Below, piece by piece: positions 17,770 through 27,677 of a stretch of 41,770 nucleotides of DNA. Each line of letters begins with the position of its first letter. Position 1 is the first letter of the stretch. A program made the position numbers and the translations under genes. Origin of the DNA: an uncultured Anaerobutyricum sp. (lineage in GTDB: Bacteria; Bacillota; Clostridia; Lachnospirales; Lachnospiraceae); NCBI GenBank assembly GCA_934317185.1, contig CAKREJ010000004.1, forward strand, positions 1-41,770, read 5' to 3'. The notes beneath the pieces are model-generated. The model saw only the letters and a list, made by a program, of their open reading frames with translations. It was not told where the DNA came from and ran no database searches.

Positions 17770-19308
17770 CTATAACAACGGTGCAAAGATCCGTAAAATC
17801 CCCTGCAATAACAGGAAAAACATATTCTTTTTACACATCTGTGCCGTAATATGATTACATTCTTCTAAAGTATCTGTTATATCCTTCTTAATGTCCATAA
17901 CTGTATCACAATTATACAGAAAAAGTCCATTTTCAAAATGCAGATACAGACTTCGATAATCAAGATTGATTGTTCCTACTGTAGCAACCTTGTCATCACA
18001 TACCGCACACTTTGCATGAACAAAGCCCGGACGATATTGAAAAATCTGTACACCACCCTCTACAAGCTGTGGATAGTAAGACTGCGTTACGAGAAAAATC
18101 ATCTTTTTATCCGGAATTCCGGGAGTAATAATCTTTACATCAACCCCTCGCTTTGCTGCAAGAATTAAAGCGGTAACTACTTCGTTATCAATAATAAGAT
18201 ACGGTGTAAAGAAATATATATATTTTTGTGCACTATTGATTAAATTAATATATACACTTTCTCCTACGAATTCAGAATCTAAAGGGTGATCTGAATAAGG
18301 CAGAACAATGCCTTTTTCTTTCTTGGCAAGCGGTCTTATATCCTTTAATGAAAACTTTTCATAATCAAGCTTGTCTTTTTCTGCCGCAAAGGCATTCCAC
18401 ATCTGCAAAAACATCTGCGTCATACTGTAAACCGCTTTACCGGTTATTCGAACCCCGTTATCCTTCCAGTATCCAAACCTCTGTTTTTCGTTAATATATT
18501 CATCTGCAAAATTAATTCCTCCTGTAAAAGCAACATTTCCATCAATTACAAGAATCTTTCGATGGTCTCTATTATTAAATACCGTCGAAAAAATTGGAAT
18601 ATAACGATTGAAGACAACACATTTAATTCCTTTTTTCCGCAGAGAATCCGCATAATGTGCCGGAAGATTAAAGATACAGCCAACATCATCATACATTACC
18701 CGGACATCAACACCTTCTTTGACCTTTTCTTCCAAAATATCCAGAATGGTATTCCACATAATTCCTTCTTCTATAATAAAATATTCCAGATAAATATATT
18801 TTTGTGCTTTTTTAAGCTCCTCGATCATAACGCCAAAACAATCTTCCCCTGAGGGATAGTAATCTACTTTAGAATCCTCATATGCCGGAAAACCAGACTG
18901 ATGCTCCAGATAATATACCTGTGATGCTACAGCACCATCTCTCTCCTCCAGATTCTTTTCAATTTCCGGATCTGCCTTTAAATGCTTCACACTTTCCTCT
19001 ATCATAGGTTCTAACTTTTTACGAAGATATGATATGGGTTGTTTCCCACCAATTGTCAGATACAACAGTCCTCCAAAAAGAGGAAATAATAAAATGACTA
19101 TAACCCATACCAGTTTGACCGATGGATTATCACTTCGGTTCATAATATATATTACTACCAATATACTAAGTATTTTAAACGCTCCTGTAATATACTGACT
19201 GTAAGATGTAAATTTAAGAAATAATCCAACAAACCATAAAACCTGCAAAAAAATAAGAAAAGTTACGATAACAATACGTTGTGATAAAAATTTTAAAAGC
19301 TTACGCAT
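17770..19308 (-). CDS. cls: Cardiolipin synthase (phospholipase D family)
   Basis: 512 aa membrane enzyme condensing phosphatidylglycerol into cardiolipin. Two N-terminal transmembrane helices (about 10-32 and 40-58) and a third around 66-88 precede two PLD domains. HKD motif 1 is HRKILVID at His249 and motif 2 is HAKCAVCD at His431, both complete. I take the ATG at 19308 with GGAG just upstream over an in-frame GTG at 19317. The ATGCGTAA at the junction overlaps the addA stop by eight bases. Length and layout match bacterial ClsA/B-type enzymes. Confidence 0.95.
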   Translation of the reverse strand: MRKLLKFLSQRIVIVTFLIFLQVLWFVGLFLKFTSYSQYITGAFKILSILVVIYIMNRSDNPSVKLVWVIVILLFPLFGGLLYLTIGGKQPISYLRKKLEPMIEESVKHLKADPEIEKNLEERDGAVASQVYYLEHQSGFPAYEDSKVDYYPSGEDCFGVMIEELKKAQKYIYLEYFIIEEGIMWNTILDILEEKVKEGVDVRVMYDDVGCIFNLPAHYADSLRKKGIKCVVFNRYIPIFSTVFNNRDHRKILVIDGNVAFTGGINFADEYINEKQRFGYWKDNGVRITGKAVYSMTQMFLQMWNAFAAEKDKLDYEKFSLKDIRPLAKKEKGIVLPYSDHPLDSEFVGESVYINLINSAQKYIYFFTPYLIIDNEVVTALILAAKRGVDVKIITPGIPDKKMIFLVTQSYYPQLVEGGVQIFQYRPGFVHAKCAVCDDKVATVGTINLDYRSLYLHFENGLFLYNCDTVMDIKKDITDTLEECNHITAQMCKKNMFFLLLQGILRIFAPLL

Positions 19309-22300
19309 TCTCTCCACTTCTTTCCTGTAAATTCACGGAGATAAACTTTTTCAGAGAAAAAGAATATAAATAAATCTCACCAACTCTCTTTCCTAAAATC
19401 TGTTCAAGAGCCGCTTTATAATATAACATCTGATTCCCGTATCGGTCAAGCAACAGCCGCTCCTCTCCCTCTTTTATCCTGTCAGTCTTATAATCAATCA
19501 ACCACAACGCATTGTTTGTTTCTCCACACAGATCAATAATTCCCTGTACAACAACGGTATCTTTCGCCTGTGTATCCGGATTCATTAAAGAAACTGGTAA
19601 TCCAACAGTAAATGGTAATTCCTTTTTGAGCGATCCCTGTTTATCCATCTGGCATAATTTTTCACCTGTTTCAGAAAAAAGAAACGCTTCTATTACCTTA
19701 TATAACCATTTTGCGGACACTTTTTCTGACTCAGGGTACCTGTCTTTTAATGTAGTCATCCAGTCAAATAACTGCTTTCTTGTCTGAATCTGTGCAAAAG
19801 GAAGCAGTTCCATGATTTTATGAATAATCGTGCCTCTGGTCGTTGCCTCAATTTCTTCTTTTTCTTCTTTTAAAAATTGCGGTATCTTGACCCCTTCTTC
19901 AAAGCAATCCTCCTCTGAAAAAACTTCTGATAAATATTCCGAATCTTCTTCCGGAAGATTGGTTTGTGCAATAGTTTTTAATTCAGAAACCGAATACTTC
20001 CTTTTCCATTTTGTTGCATCACGATTCGGGTATACATAAGAAAATGTTCTTTTTACGACAGATTCATCTGCCGGAAGCACGATATTATTTATAAAATCTT
20101 TATAAGAAAATGTTCTTTCCTGCTCCTTTTCTCTTTCAAAAAATGGTACTATTTTTTCCCAGCTAATCAGACTCGCATTCAGCCAGCCATTATCTAAAGT
20201 GTCTTTTTGCATCATTTTATTGGAAGCTCTCTCTTCTTCCGAAATGCGAAATCTGTCAGCAAGTATCGGAAGCAGCCAATCCATACTACTTGTCGCTCTC
20301 CATTTTTGATTCTGTATACTCGCCCGTATTCCTTTATCAAGCTCCTCTGCTTTTATCAATCCGGTAAGAATCAGCTTTCTTTTTGCTCTCGTCATTGCCA
20401 CGTACAAAATACGCATTTCCTCCTCGAGAGTGTCCTTCCACACCTTCTCCTGAATTGCCTTTTTCATGAGCGAAGGATGATGAAAACGAAGAACAGTATC
20501 TACACATTCCATTCCTATACCAAATTCCGGATGACAAAGCACCGGTTTATTTAGATCCATTCGATTAAACTTTTTAGATAATCCACTGACAAATACAACT
20601 GGAAATTCCAGACCTTTGCTCTTATGAATCGTCATAATTCTTACAACATCTTCATTCTCTGTCCCAGCTCCTGCCTCACCCATTTCAATCTCATAAGATT
20701 TTAATTGCTCCATATAGCGATTAAAATAGAATAGTCCTTTAAATACTGTCTTCTCATAATCTTCCGCTTTCTTTAAAAGCATAAGCAGATTTTCTTTTCT
20801 TTTTGTACCGTCAGGCATAAGCTGTACATCATAATAAAAGCCGGTTCTCTGGTAAATATCCCACAACAAAACACCCAACGGCTGCTCTTTTTTCTGTTGG
20901 CGAAAATACAACAAATCTTGATAAAAATGACGAATCTTCTGTTTTAGTTCTTCTTTGGTTCCTTCCTGCATATATAAACGCATAAGGTCATACAATGTAT
21001 AATTCTCCCTTGCCGGCTCCTTTACGATAACTCTAAGCTCTGTAAGTTCTTCTTCTGTAAATCCACCAATCGAAGAAAGCATAACCGAAGCCATCGGGAT
21101 ATCCTGATACACATTATCTACAATTGATAAATAGTTCAACATGATAGTGATTTCTCTCGTATGAAAATATCCTGTTTTATTCTCACAACTTACTGATATG
21201 CCTGCTTTCTCTAAAAATTCGGCCATCTGTTCCATCCGTCCTGCACCGGAACGTAACAAAATTACCATATCGCCATAATGATACCCTTCTTCTATCAGTT
21301 CCTTTATTCTCTTTGCAATAACTGCCGTTTCTATCAGTATATCATCCGGCATATCTTCCAAAGCCGGTGCCGTATCCCTCATAAAAAATAAAACTTCGGA
21401 AGTTTCTTTATCCGCCTGCATAGGTCCACCCTGACCGGCCCGAAGTGCTGTTTTTTCGTTATAATCTACACCACCAAACTCTCTTTCCATCAAGTGAGAA
21501 AAAATATAATTTGTAAAATGAAGTACGCCCGGTGCACTTCGAAAATTGTCTCTTAGTTCGATAGATACTCCTTCATTATCTGCAGAAGTATACTTTTCAT
21601 TCCTTCTTAAAAATAAATCTGGTCTTGCCTGGCGAAAACGATAAATACTTTGCTTTACATCTCCTACCGTAAATAAAGTGTTTTTCTCTTTATCTGACAA
21701 CATTTCTAAAATAGTTTCCTGTACAAGATTCGTATCCTGATATTCATCTACAAAAATCATCTTGTATTTTTCAGACAGAGATTTTGCTGTTTCCGAAGGC
21801 TGTGCCCTTCCTTCCTCATCATAAGTTTCCACTAACAGTTCCAATGCAAAATGTTCAAGATCATCAAAATCATATACATTCTTTTCTTTTTTCTGTGTGA
21901 GGTAAATCTCTTCAAAACGTTGTACCAGGGTAATATATTCCTCTAAAAGAGGATAGATTGCCGCTGCCTCTCTTTGCAATTCCTGTGCTGTAGCTGTAAA
22001 TACCGTCTCTTTTTGCTTTTGTAAAAGTTCTTTTACTCTCTGATGAAACTCTTTTACTTTCTCATACTCTGTCCATTCTTTATCCTTTTTGGCTGCTCTT
22101 GGAAAAGCTGCAATAGAACCACGAGATAAAGCCTTATAGTATTCATCGTAACCTTCCGTCTGTGCTAACGCATCCACATATTCTTTTATATTTTGTAAAA
22201 GAACACTGTACTTATCCGGAACTTCTTCCTCATCAATATATATTAAAAGTTCTGACAGCTCTTCCTGTATTTGTAAAAGCTCTTTTTTCGCTTTTGAAAA

Positions 22301-22945
22301 TATCAGCATTACTGCCGGAGAGTTCTCCCAGTCTTTTGCCTCGGCAAGCTGTAAGGCTTCTGCCTTTATCTTTTCAAACCAAACTTCTGCATTTGGAAAA
22401 CTGCGGGAAAAACGATATAGATCTCCTATCATTTCTTCTAAAACCTTATCATTTTTCCCCGGAGCATAAGATTCCACAAACTTTACAAAGCTTTCTCTTT
22501 TCGCAGCATATGCCTCCTCCAGCAACTGTTCTATTGCCTGCTGACGAAGCAAAAACAATTCTCCTTCCTCACCAATTCGAAAAGAGGGATCCATGGAAAG
22601 CTCATTATAATGTGTTCGAATCAAACGATTACAAAAACTATGCACGGTTGAAATATCAGCCTGTCTTATCTTTCGAATCTGCTTTTTTAAATAATAATTC
22701 TCAGGGTCCTGTGACAGACGTTCTTCTAAATCCAAACTGATACGCTCTTTCATTTCGGCTGCCGCCGCATTTGTAAATGTCAGGACAAGAAATCTATCTG
22801 CTTCTATCGGATTTTCCTGATCCATAATAAGCTCTGCCATACGACTTACAAGAACTCTCGTCTTACCTGCTCCTGCTCCGGCTGACACCATAATATTTTT
22901 ATCTTTTAAAAATATCGCTTCTTCCTGCTCTCTTGTATAATTCAC
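19301..22945 (-). CDS. addA: ATP-dependent helicase/nuclease subunit A
   Basis: 1214 aa UvrD-like helicase plus nuclease of the AddAB double-strand-break repair complex, the Firmicute counterpart of RecBCD. Walker A is SAGAGAGKTR (21-30), the DEYQDTN helicase motif lies near residue 410, and GDVKQSIYRFRQA follows. MTIHKSKGLEFPVVF is motif V, and YVAMTRAKRKL is motif VI. The RecB-type nuclease site is LWLIDYKTD near the end (Asp1151). The start is GTG, one codon after the addB TAA, with GGAGGGAG upstream. It is tightly coupled to addB. Confidence 0.98.
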   Translation of the reverse strand: MNYTREQEEAIFLKDKNIMVSAGAGAGKTRVLVSRMAELIMDQENPIEADRFLVLTFTNAAAAEMKERISLDLEERLSQDPENYYLKKQIRKIRQADISTVHSFCNRLIRTHYNELSMDPSFRIGEEGELFLLRQQAIEQLLEEAYAAKRESFVKFVESYAPGKNDKVLEEMIGDLYRFSRSFPNAEVWFEKIKAEALQLAEAKDWENSPAVMLIFSKAKKELLQIQEELSELLIYIDEEEVPDKYSVLLQNIKEYVDALAQTEGYDEYYKALSRGSIAAFPRAAKKDKEWTEYEKVKEFHQRVKELLQKQKETVFTATAQELQREAAAIYPLLEEYITLVQRFEEIYLTQKKEKNVYDFDDLEHFALELLVETYDEEGRAQPSETAKSLSEKYKMIFVDEYQDTNLVQETILEMLSDKEKNTLFTVGDVKQSIYRFRQARPDLFLRRNEKYTSADNEGVSIELRDNFRSAPGVLHFTNYIFSHLMEREFGGVDYNEKTALRAGQGGPMQADKETSEVLFFMRDTAPALEDMPDDILIETAVIAKRIKELIEEGYHYGDMVILLRSGAGRMEQMAEFLEKAGISVSCENKTGYFHTREITIMLNYLSIVDNVYQDIPMASVMLSSIGGFTEEELTELRVIVKEPARENYTLYDLMRLYMQEGTKEELKQKIRHFYQDLLYFRQQKKEQPLGVLLWDIYQRTGFYYDVQLMPDGTKRKENLLMLLKKAEDYEKTVFKGLFYFNRYMEQLKSYEIEMGEAGAGTENEDVVRIMTIHKSKGLEFPVVFVSGLSKKFNRMDLNKPVLCHPEFGIGMECVDTVLRFHHPSLMKKAIQEKVWKDTLEEEMRILYVAMTRAKRKLILTGLIKAEELDKGIRASIQNQKWRATSSMDWLLPILADRFRISEEERASNKMMQKDTLDNGWLNASLISWEKIVPFFEREKEQERTFSYKDFINNIVLPADESVVKRTFSYVYPNRDATKWKRKYSVSELKTIAQTNLPEEDSEYLSEVFSEEDCFEEGVKIPQFLKEEKEEIEATTRGTIIHKIMELLPFAQIQTRKQLFDWMTTLKDRYPESEKVSAKWLYKVIEAFLFSETGEKLCQMDKQGSLKKELPFTVGLPVSLMNPDTQAKDTVVVQGIIDLCGETNNALWLIDYKTDRIKEGEERLLLDRYGNQMLYYKAALEQILGKRVGEIYLYSFSLKKFISVNLQERSGENA

Positions 22946-25900
22946 TTATTCTCCCTCCTCTCTGATTTTTTCTAACACTTCCTCTACAGACATTCCCTGA
23001 AAGTTTTGATATTCGTATCCCGGCATCTTAGGGTCAAATCCACAGACATCTGCAAAAGGGCAATAATCACAGGCCGAGCCTTTTTTATTTCTGTACGGTC
23101 TTGGACGTATTTCTCCTTTATAAATTCTTTCACCGATTTCTGCTGCTTTTTTCCTTGCATATGCTCCCATATAACGAAAATCCTGTGTACTCATCACCGG
23201 AGAATTTTTGTAAGGTTCTCCTGACTTCTTCACTCGAATTGGCACAGATACAAAGCCATCTTCATTATCCTCTAGTTTATTTAGTATATCCTGGTCACTA
23301 TTTGCCATTCCGGACATTCGGAAATTTTTAAGAAGTTCACTTTCCTCTGCGTGTTCTGCCTTTATGATCGGATCTTGTAGCTGGTAATAAAATATTCCTG
23401 CCGGAACAACCGATTTATTCTCCGGATTATTCTCTTTTTCTTTATATATTTCTTCCGCAGCATTCATATAAATAACAAGCTGCAGCTCTAAACCGTAATA
23501 AAAATCTTCTAACTCAAACTTTTTCATTCCGGATTTATAATCAATAATCCTCATAAGAATCTGGTCTTCTTCATCACAGGTGTCTACTCTGTCAATCACT
23601 CCCTGTAAAAACATCTTTCTTCCATCTTTTAATGACACTTCCGCTTCTTTTAATTGCTTATTTTTTCCGAAACTAAGCTCAAACCTGTCTGGTTCAAACT
23701 GACTGTTTTTTAAATGTGCACGAAGAACCTGAATCGTCCGCTTCAAGATTCGTTCTATCGTTTTGATTTTATATTGGTTCCTTGAGGTACTCTGAAAGAC
23801 GTCACTTAAATTCTCATCCATCGCTGTATGTAATGCTTCTGATATATATTCTTCCTGCACTTTATCCGGAATGTTTTTCCAGCTATACTCCGATTCTTTT
23901 ATTTTTCTTGAAAAACATTCTAATGCTTTATGAAAAAGATTGCCAAGATCTACCGGACGAATTTTATATTCCTCTCTTTCTTTCAATTCCAGACCGTAAA
24001 TACAAAAATACTGGTATGGACAAGCAGAAAAGCGTTCCAATCTTGTTACGCTTCCTGAGATTTCTTTTCCATAAAGCTGTTCTAACAACTCAACTGGCAG
24101 CTTTGGTTCTTTGTATTCTTCCTGAAGCCAATGTCCATATCTGTCTAAATCCGCCCTTCCTTCAGGCTGATTCATCCAGTATTTTGCTAACATTCCAAAT
24201 GCTTTGTTATATTGCAATTTCTCTGGTTTTGTTTTTGCTTCCAGAAGGCTTTTTAATAAAAACTCTCTGCTGTCTTCCAAATTAAAGTAATATCTTCTTT
24301 CCTGTTCAGGATATTGCTTTCTCTCAAGTTTAGGAAAAAGCTGTTTTAAATTTTTCTGAAGAATAGAAGGACGAAGTGCTGCTCCGTCACTATCTGTAAC
24401 AGAATATGAGAAATATAACTCCTCCGTTGGCTTGGCAAATGCCAAATACATATAAAACTCATCTTCCATCGACTGCTCAAAAAGATTCTGTGATAATGAG
24501 ATGCCACGATTCTTTAAAAGCTCCTTTTCTTCATCATTCAAAAGACCTCTATCCTCTAAATCCGGAGGAATTTTCCCATCATTCATTCCTGTGATAAATA
24601 AAACTTTTACTTCATGTAAACGTGTACGCTTTAAATCGCCAAGTATGACCTGATCCATTGTTAACGGAACGACACCAAGACCTAATGCATCAAGTCCTGC
24701 ATCCATCACCTGTGCAAGTTCCTTTACCGGCATCTTCTCCTCGCCAAAAATCATTACGACCTTATCCATGAGAGCTAGTAAAAGATCATATAACTGTTTG
24801 TATTCTGCTGCCTTTACAAAATCACTTCGATTCTCTGCCTTTTGTGCCTGATATGCTAATTTATCTTCAAAAGAGAGCTTCACCATTGTGTGGTAGAGTA
24901 CTTCCATCTTATCTCTTACCGAAGCCTCTTTGTCTTTCATGATCAAACAGAATTGTTCTGTTTCTTTCATGAATTGCTGTTGCAACAACAACAGCTCCTT
25001 TATCATAGATTCTTCTTTTCCTTTTAATCTTCTGTAAAAAGGCTTCTTCCACATAGAATATCCACGAATTCCTGCATATAATACATAATTCTCTAAATAA
25101 TCTGCTTCTTCATCTCCAAAATCAGACATCCCCGATTTCAAATACCGAAAGACGCTCTCGTAAGAGTAATCCATCTGAGCAAGATGAAAAAGAGAACGAA
25201 CTGCCTCGACTCCAGAATGATACGACACCTTCTTTTTGGTGTCCTCAAATACTGGAATATTTAACAGCTCTGCTTTACGTTTAAACGCTGCTGCATACTC
25301 TGCCACATCTCCTGAAAGCACTGCAAAATCTCGATAACGGTACCCTTTTTGCCTTACAAGCTGTTCTATTTTATGCATGACATAGTCTGCTTCCCCATCA
25401 GGATTGTGACACACTGTCATGTGAATGCGTTCTACATCCTCAGAATAAGCTGCCCTGCTATTTTGAAACAGATGTCGCTCTAAAAATGCGATTTCCGGGT
25501 TGTTTACAAATCTTGGAGAAACCGGTGCGTCTAACTTTATTATTTCTTCGACTTCCTGCATATTTTCCTTACAAAGCATCAATAATGCTTCTGCAGTTTT
25601 CTTACTTGAATGAAATAGATTTTCCGGCATTCCCTTTTTACCCGGTACAAATTCCGGAATCGTTACCGTAATATTAATCTGTCCTGCTACCTTTAATAAT
25701 TCTTTTAAAAAGGCAAGCTGAACCGGTGTAAAACCTGCAAAACCATCAAAATAAAATACTGCCTCCGAAAGCATCGGTGCTTTCTTTGCAAATTCTCTGG
25801 CAACATCAAGAATCTGCTCTGTCACCATGAACCTTCCCTCTATCGCCTTATCAAACTGTTCGTAAATTCTGCCAAGTTCTGCACACTTATTAGAAAGTGC

Positions 25901-26350
25901 CTTATTCTCACCTAATTGTCCGGAAATCTCCTCCATCTGTTCCCAGGTCACACCATATCCGATGAACTCCATCAACATGGACTTAAGTTCATCAATAAAT
26001 CCGGCCTTTTTCATACTTTTCTTAAAATAAAGAAATTCATTCTCTCCTTCTGAAAGAATCTTCCTTAGCATCATGGAAACACCTAAGTCTTCCAAAAGTT
26101 CTCCCGGCTGATACCCACATTCCGCAAAGATACGATATGCAAGGCGATGAAAGCTAAGTACATCTATATTAAAAAACCCATGTCTTGGGTGCTTTTTTAC
26201 CATGTTCCTCTGCATCTCAAGACTGAACTGTTCCGGTACGATCACATAATATTTCTTTTGCGGATGAGCTATAGACAGGCGGATTACTTCCTGCACCAGA
26301 TATTCCGTTTTTCCCTGTCCGCTTCTTCCTGTAATTAATCGAAGTGCCAT
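22946..26350 (-). CDS. addB: ATP-dependent helicase/deoxyribonuclease subunit B
   Basis: 1134 aa partner of AddA. Walker A GRSGQGKT is at 8-15. The C-terminal nuclease has RIIDYKSG, and four cysteines for the 4Fe-4S cluster are visible: one in SACPYQYFC (around residue 800) and three in CDYCPFADVC (Cys1094, 1097 and 1103). The start is the second of two adjacent ATGs (26350), five to six bases after GGAGG; an upstream in-frame ATG at 26407 would overlap ispG. It directly follows ispG by 28 bp, an unusual neighbour since many Clostridia have polC at this place. Confidence 0.97.
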   Translation of the reverse strand: MALRLITGRSGQGKTEYLVQEVIRLSIAHPQKKYYVIVPEQFSLEMQRNMVKKHPRHGFFNIDVLSFHRLAYRIFAECGYQPGELLEDLGVSMMLRKILSEGENEFLYFKKSMKKAGFIDELKSMLMEFIGYGVTWEQMEEISGQLGENKALSNKCAELGRIYEQFDKAIEGRFMVTEQILDVAREFAKKAPMLSEAVFYFDGFAGFTPVQLAFLKELLKVAGQINITVTIPEFVPGKKGMPENLFHSSKKTAEALLMLCKENMQEVEEIIKLDAPVSPRFVNNPEIAFLERHLFQNSRAAYSEDVERIHMTVCHNPDGEADYVMHKIEQLVRQKGYRYRDFAVLSGDVAEYAAAFKRKAELLNIPVFEDTKKKVSYHSGVEAVRSLFHLAQMDYSYESVFRYLKSGMSDFGDEEADYLENYVLYAGIRGYSMWKKPFYRRLKGKEESMIKELLLLQQQFMKETEQFCLIMKDKEASVRDKMEVLYHTMVKLSFEDKLAYQAQKAENRSDFVKAAEYKQLYDLLLALMDKVVMIFGEEKMPVKELAQVMDAGLDALGLGVVPLTMDQVILGDLKRTRLHEVKVLFITGMNDGKIPPDLEDRGLLNDEEKELLKNRGISLSQNLFEQSMEDEFYMYLAFAKPTEELYFSYSVTDSDGAALRPSILQKNLKQLFPKLERKQYPEQERRYYFNLEDSREFLLKSLLEAKTKPEKLQYNKAFGMLAKYWMNQPEGRADLDRYGHWLQEEYKEPKLPVELLEQLYGKEISGSVTRLERFSACPYQYFCIYGLELKEREEYKIRPVDLGNLFHKALECFSRKIKESEYSWKNIPDKVQEEYISEALHTAMDENLSDVFQSTSRNQYKIKTIERILKRTIQVLRAHLKNSQFEPDRFELSFGKNKQLKEAEVSLKDGRKMFLQGVIDRVDTCDEEDQILMRIIDYKSGMKKFELEDFYYGLELQLVIYMNAAEEIYKEKENNPENKSVVPAGIFYYQLQDPIIKAEHAEESELLKNFRMSGMANSDQDILNKLEDNEDGFVSVPIRVKKSGEPYKNSPVMSTQDFRYMGAYARKKAAEIGERIYKGEIRPRPYRNKKGSACDYCPFADVCGFDPKMPGYEYQNFQGMSVEEVLEKIREEGE

Positions 26351-26378
26351 CATATCCTCCTGTCTTTTACTTATATCT

Positions 26379-27440
26379 TTATGCGTTCTTCCAATGTGAG
26401 AGTTCATCTCTTAAGGTAGATAATAATTCTTTTTCCGGTACTTTACGGACAACCTGTCCCTTTTTTATTAACAGTCCTTCCCCTTTACCACCTGCAATTC
26501 CAATATCTGCTTCTTTCGCCTCTCCTGGTCCGTTTACCACACAGCCCATCACAGCAACCTTAATATCAAGATCATCAAATTCGGTCACCATCTTTTCTAC
26601 TTCGTTCGCAAGTCCGATCAAATCAATATTAGTTCTTCCACAGGTAGGACAGGATACGACTTCAATTCCACCTTCCCGAAGTCCTAATGTCTTTAAAATC
26701 TGCTTTGCAGAAGCAATCTCATTGACAGGATCGCCTGTAAGCGAAACACGAATCGTATCACCGATTCCCTGATTCAAAATAATCCCAAGTCCAATTGCTG
26801 ACTTGATATTTCCACGGAATAAAGTTCCTGCTTCCGTAATCCCTACATGAAGCGGATATGTGCACTGTGGTGCCAGCAGTTCATGTGCCCTTGCACACAT
26901 TAACACATCAGAGGACTTAATACTGACAACCAGATTATCATATCCCATATCTTCTATCATTTTCACTTTATCTAACGCACTTTCTACCAGTCCTTCTGCC
27001 GTTACTTTTCCGTATTTTTCTACAATATGCTTCTCCAAAGAACCGCTGTTTACTCCGACACGAATAGGAACATTGTATTCTTTTGCCTTATCAACTACTG
27101 CTTTTACTCTTTCCGGTGAACCAATATTTCCCGGATTGATCCTTATCTTATCTGCTCCATTCTCTATTGCAGCGATTGCCATCCGATAATCAAAATGAAT
27201 GTCTGCTACGATTGGTATATGAATTCTTTTTTTAATCTCACCGAGTGCCTCTGCTGCCTCCAAAGTAGGTACTGTAGAACGGATAATATCACAGCCTGCT
27301 GCCTCTAATTCTAAAATCTGTGCGACAGTTGCATCCACATCTTCTGTCTTTGTATTTGTCATAGACTGAATTAAAACCGGATTTCCTCCTCCAATCACAC
27401 GATTACCTATTTTTACGACCTTTGTATGTTCTCTGTACAT
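26379..27440 (-). CDS. ispG: 4-hydroxy-3-methylbut-2-enyl diphosphate synthase
   Basis: Penultimate enzyme of the MEP isoprenoid pathway, with a 4Fe-4S cluster. 353 aa. It begins with the typical HTKVVKIGNRVIGGGNPVLI and QSMTNTKTEDV. The cluster ligands are Cys264, Cys267 (SCPTCGR) and Cys300 (MGCVVNGPGE). The ATG at 27440 has GGGAGG seven bases upstream; a longer frame to 27476 lacks a ribosome site. It follows rseP in the widely conserved dxr-rseP-ispG order, but a terminator-like stem lies between them, so it may also have its own promoter in the 237-bp gap. Confidence 0.97.
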   Translation of the reverse strand: MYREHTKVVKIGNRVIGGGNPVLIQSMTNTKTEDVDATVAQILELEAAGCDIIRSTVPTLEAAEALGEIKKRIHIPIVADIHFDYRMAIAAIENGADKIRINPGNIGSPERVKAVVDKAKEYNVPIRVGVNSGSLEKHIVEKYGKVTAEGLVESALDKVKMIEDMGYDNLVVSIKSSDVLMCARAHELLAPQCTYPLHVGITEAGTLFRGNIKSAIGLGIILNQGIGDTIRVSLTGDPVNEIASAKQILKTLGLREGGIEVVSCPTCGRTNIDLIGLANEVEKMVTEFDDLDIKVAVMGCVVNGPGEAKEADIGIAGGKGEGLLIKKGQVVRKVPEKELLSTLRDELSHWKNA

Positions 27441-27530
27441 AATATTACCTCCCTGTCGGCATCTAACACTTGCCAAATCTTCTGTTTTTAAAAACTCTTC
27501 AATAACTTCTCCTCGTTCATTATTGATAGA

Positions 27531-27567
27531 AAAGAGCCTGTTGCATTCTATCTGTAACAGCCTCTTT
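27531..27567 (-). terminator. Terminator-like stem between rseP and ispG
   Basis: AAAGAGCCTGTT (27531-27542) and AACAGCCTCTTT (27556-27567) pair with one mismatch around a 13-base loop. On the minus strand the stem ends in CTCTTTTC. A second weaker dyad AGCTGTAT / ATACAGCT (27603-27610, 27638-27645) lies just before it. Both follow the rseP stop. Confidence 0.55.
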
Positions 27568-27677
27568 CTATTATCTATACATACATTCTTTTATATAAAG
27601 AAAGCTGTATAAGCTTCTTCTTTTGTTAATTTACATGATACAGCTATCCAGTTTCCATAGGAATAATCTGCACATTT

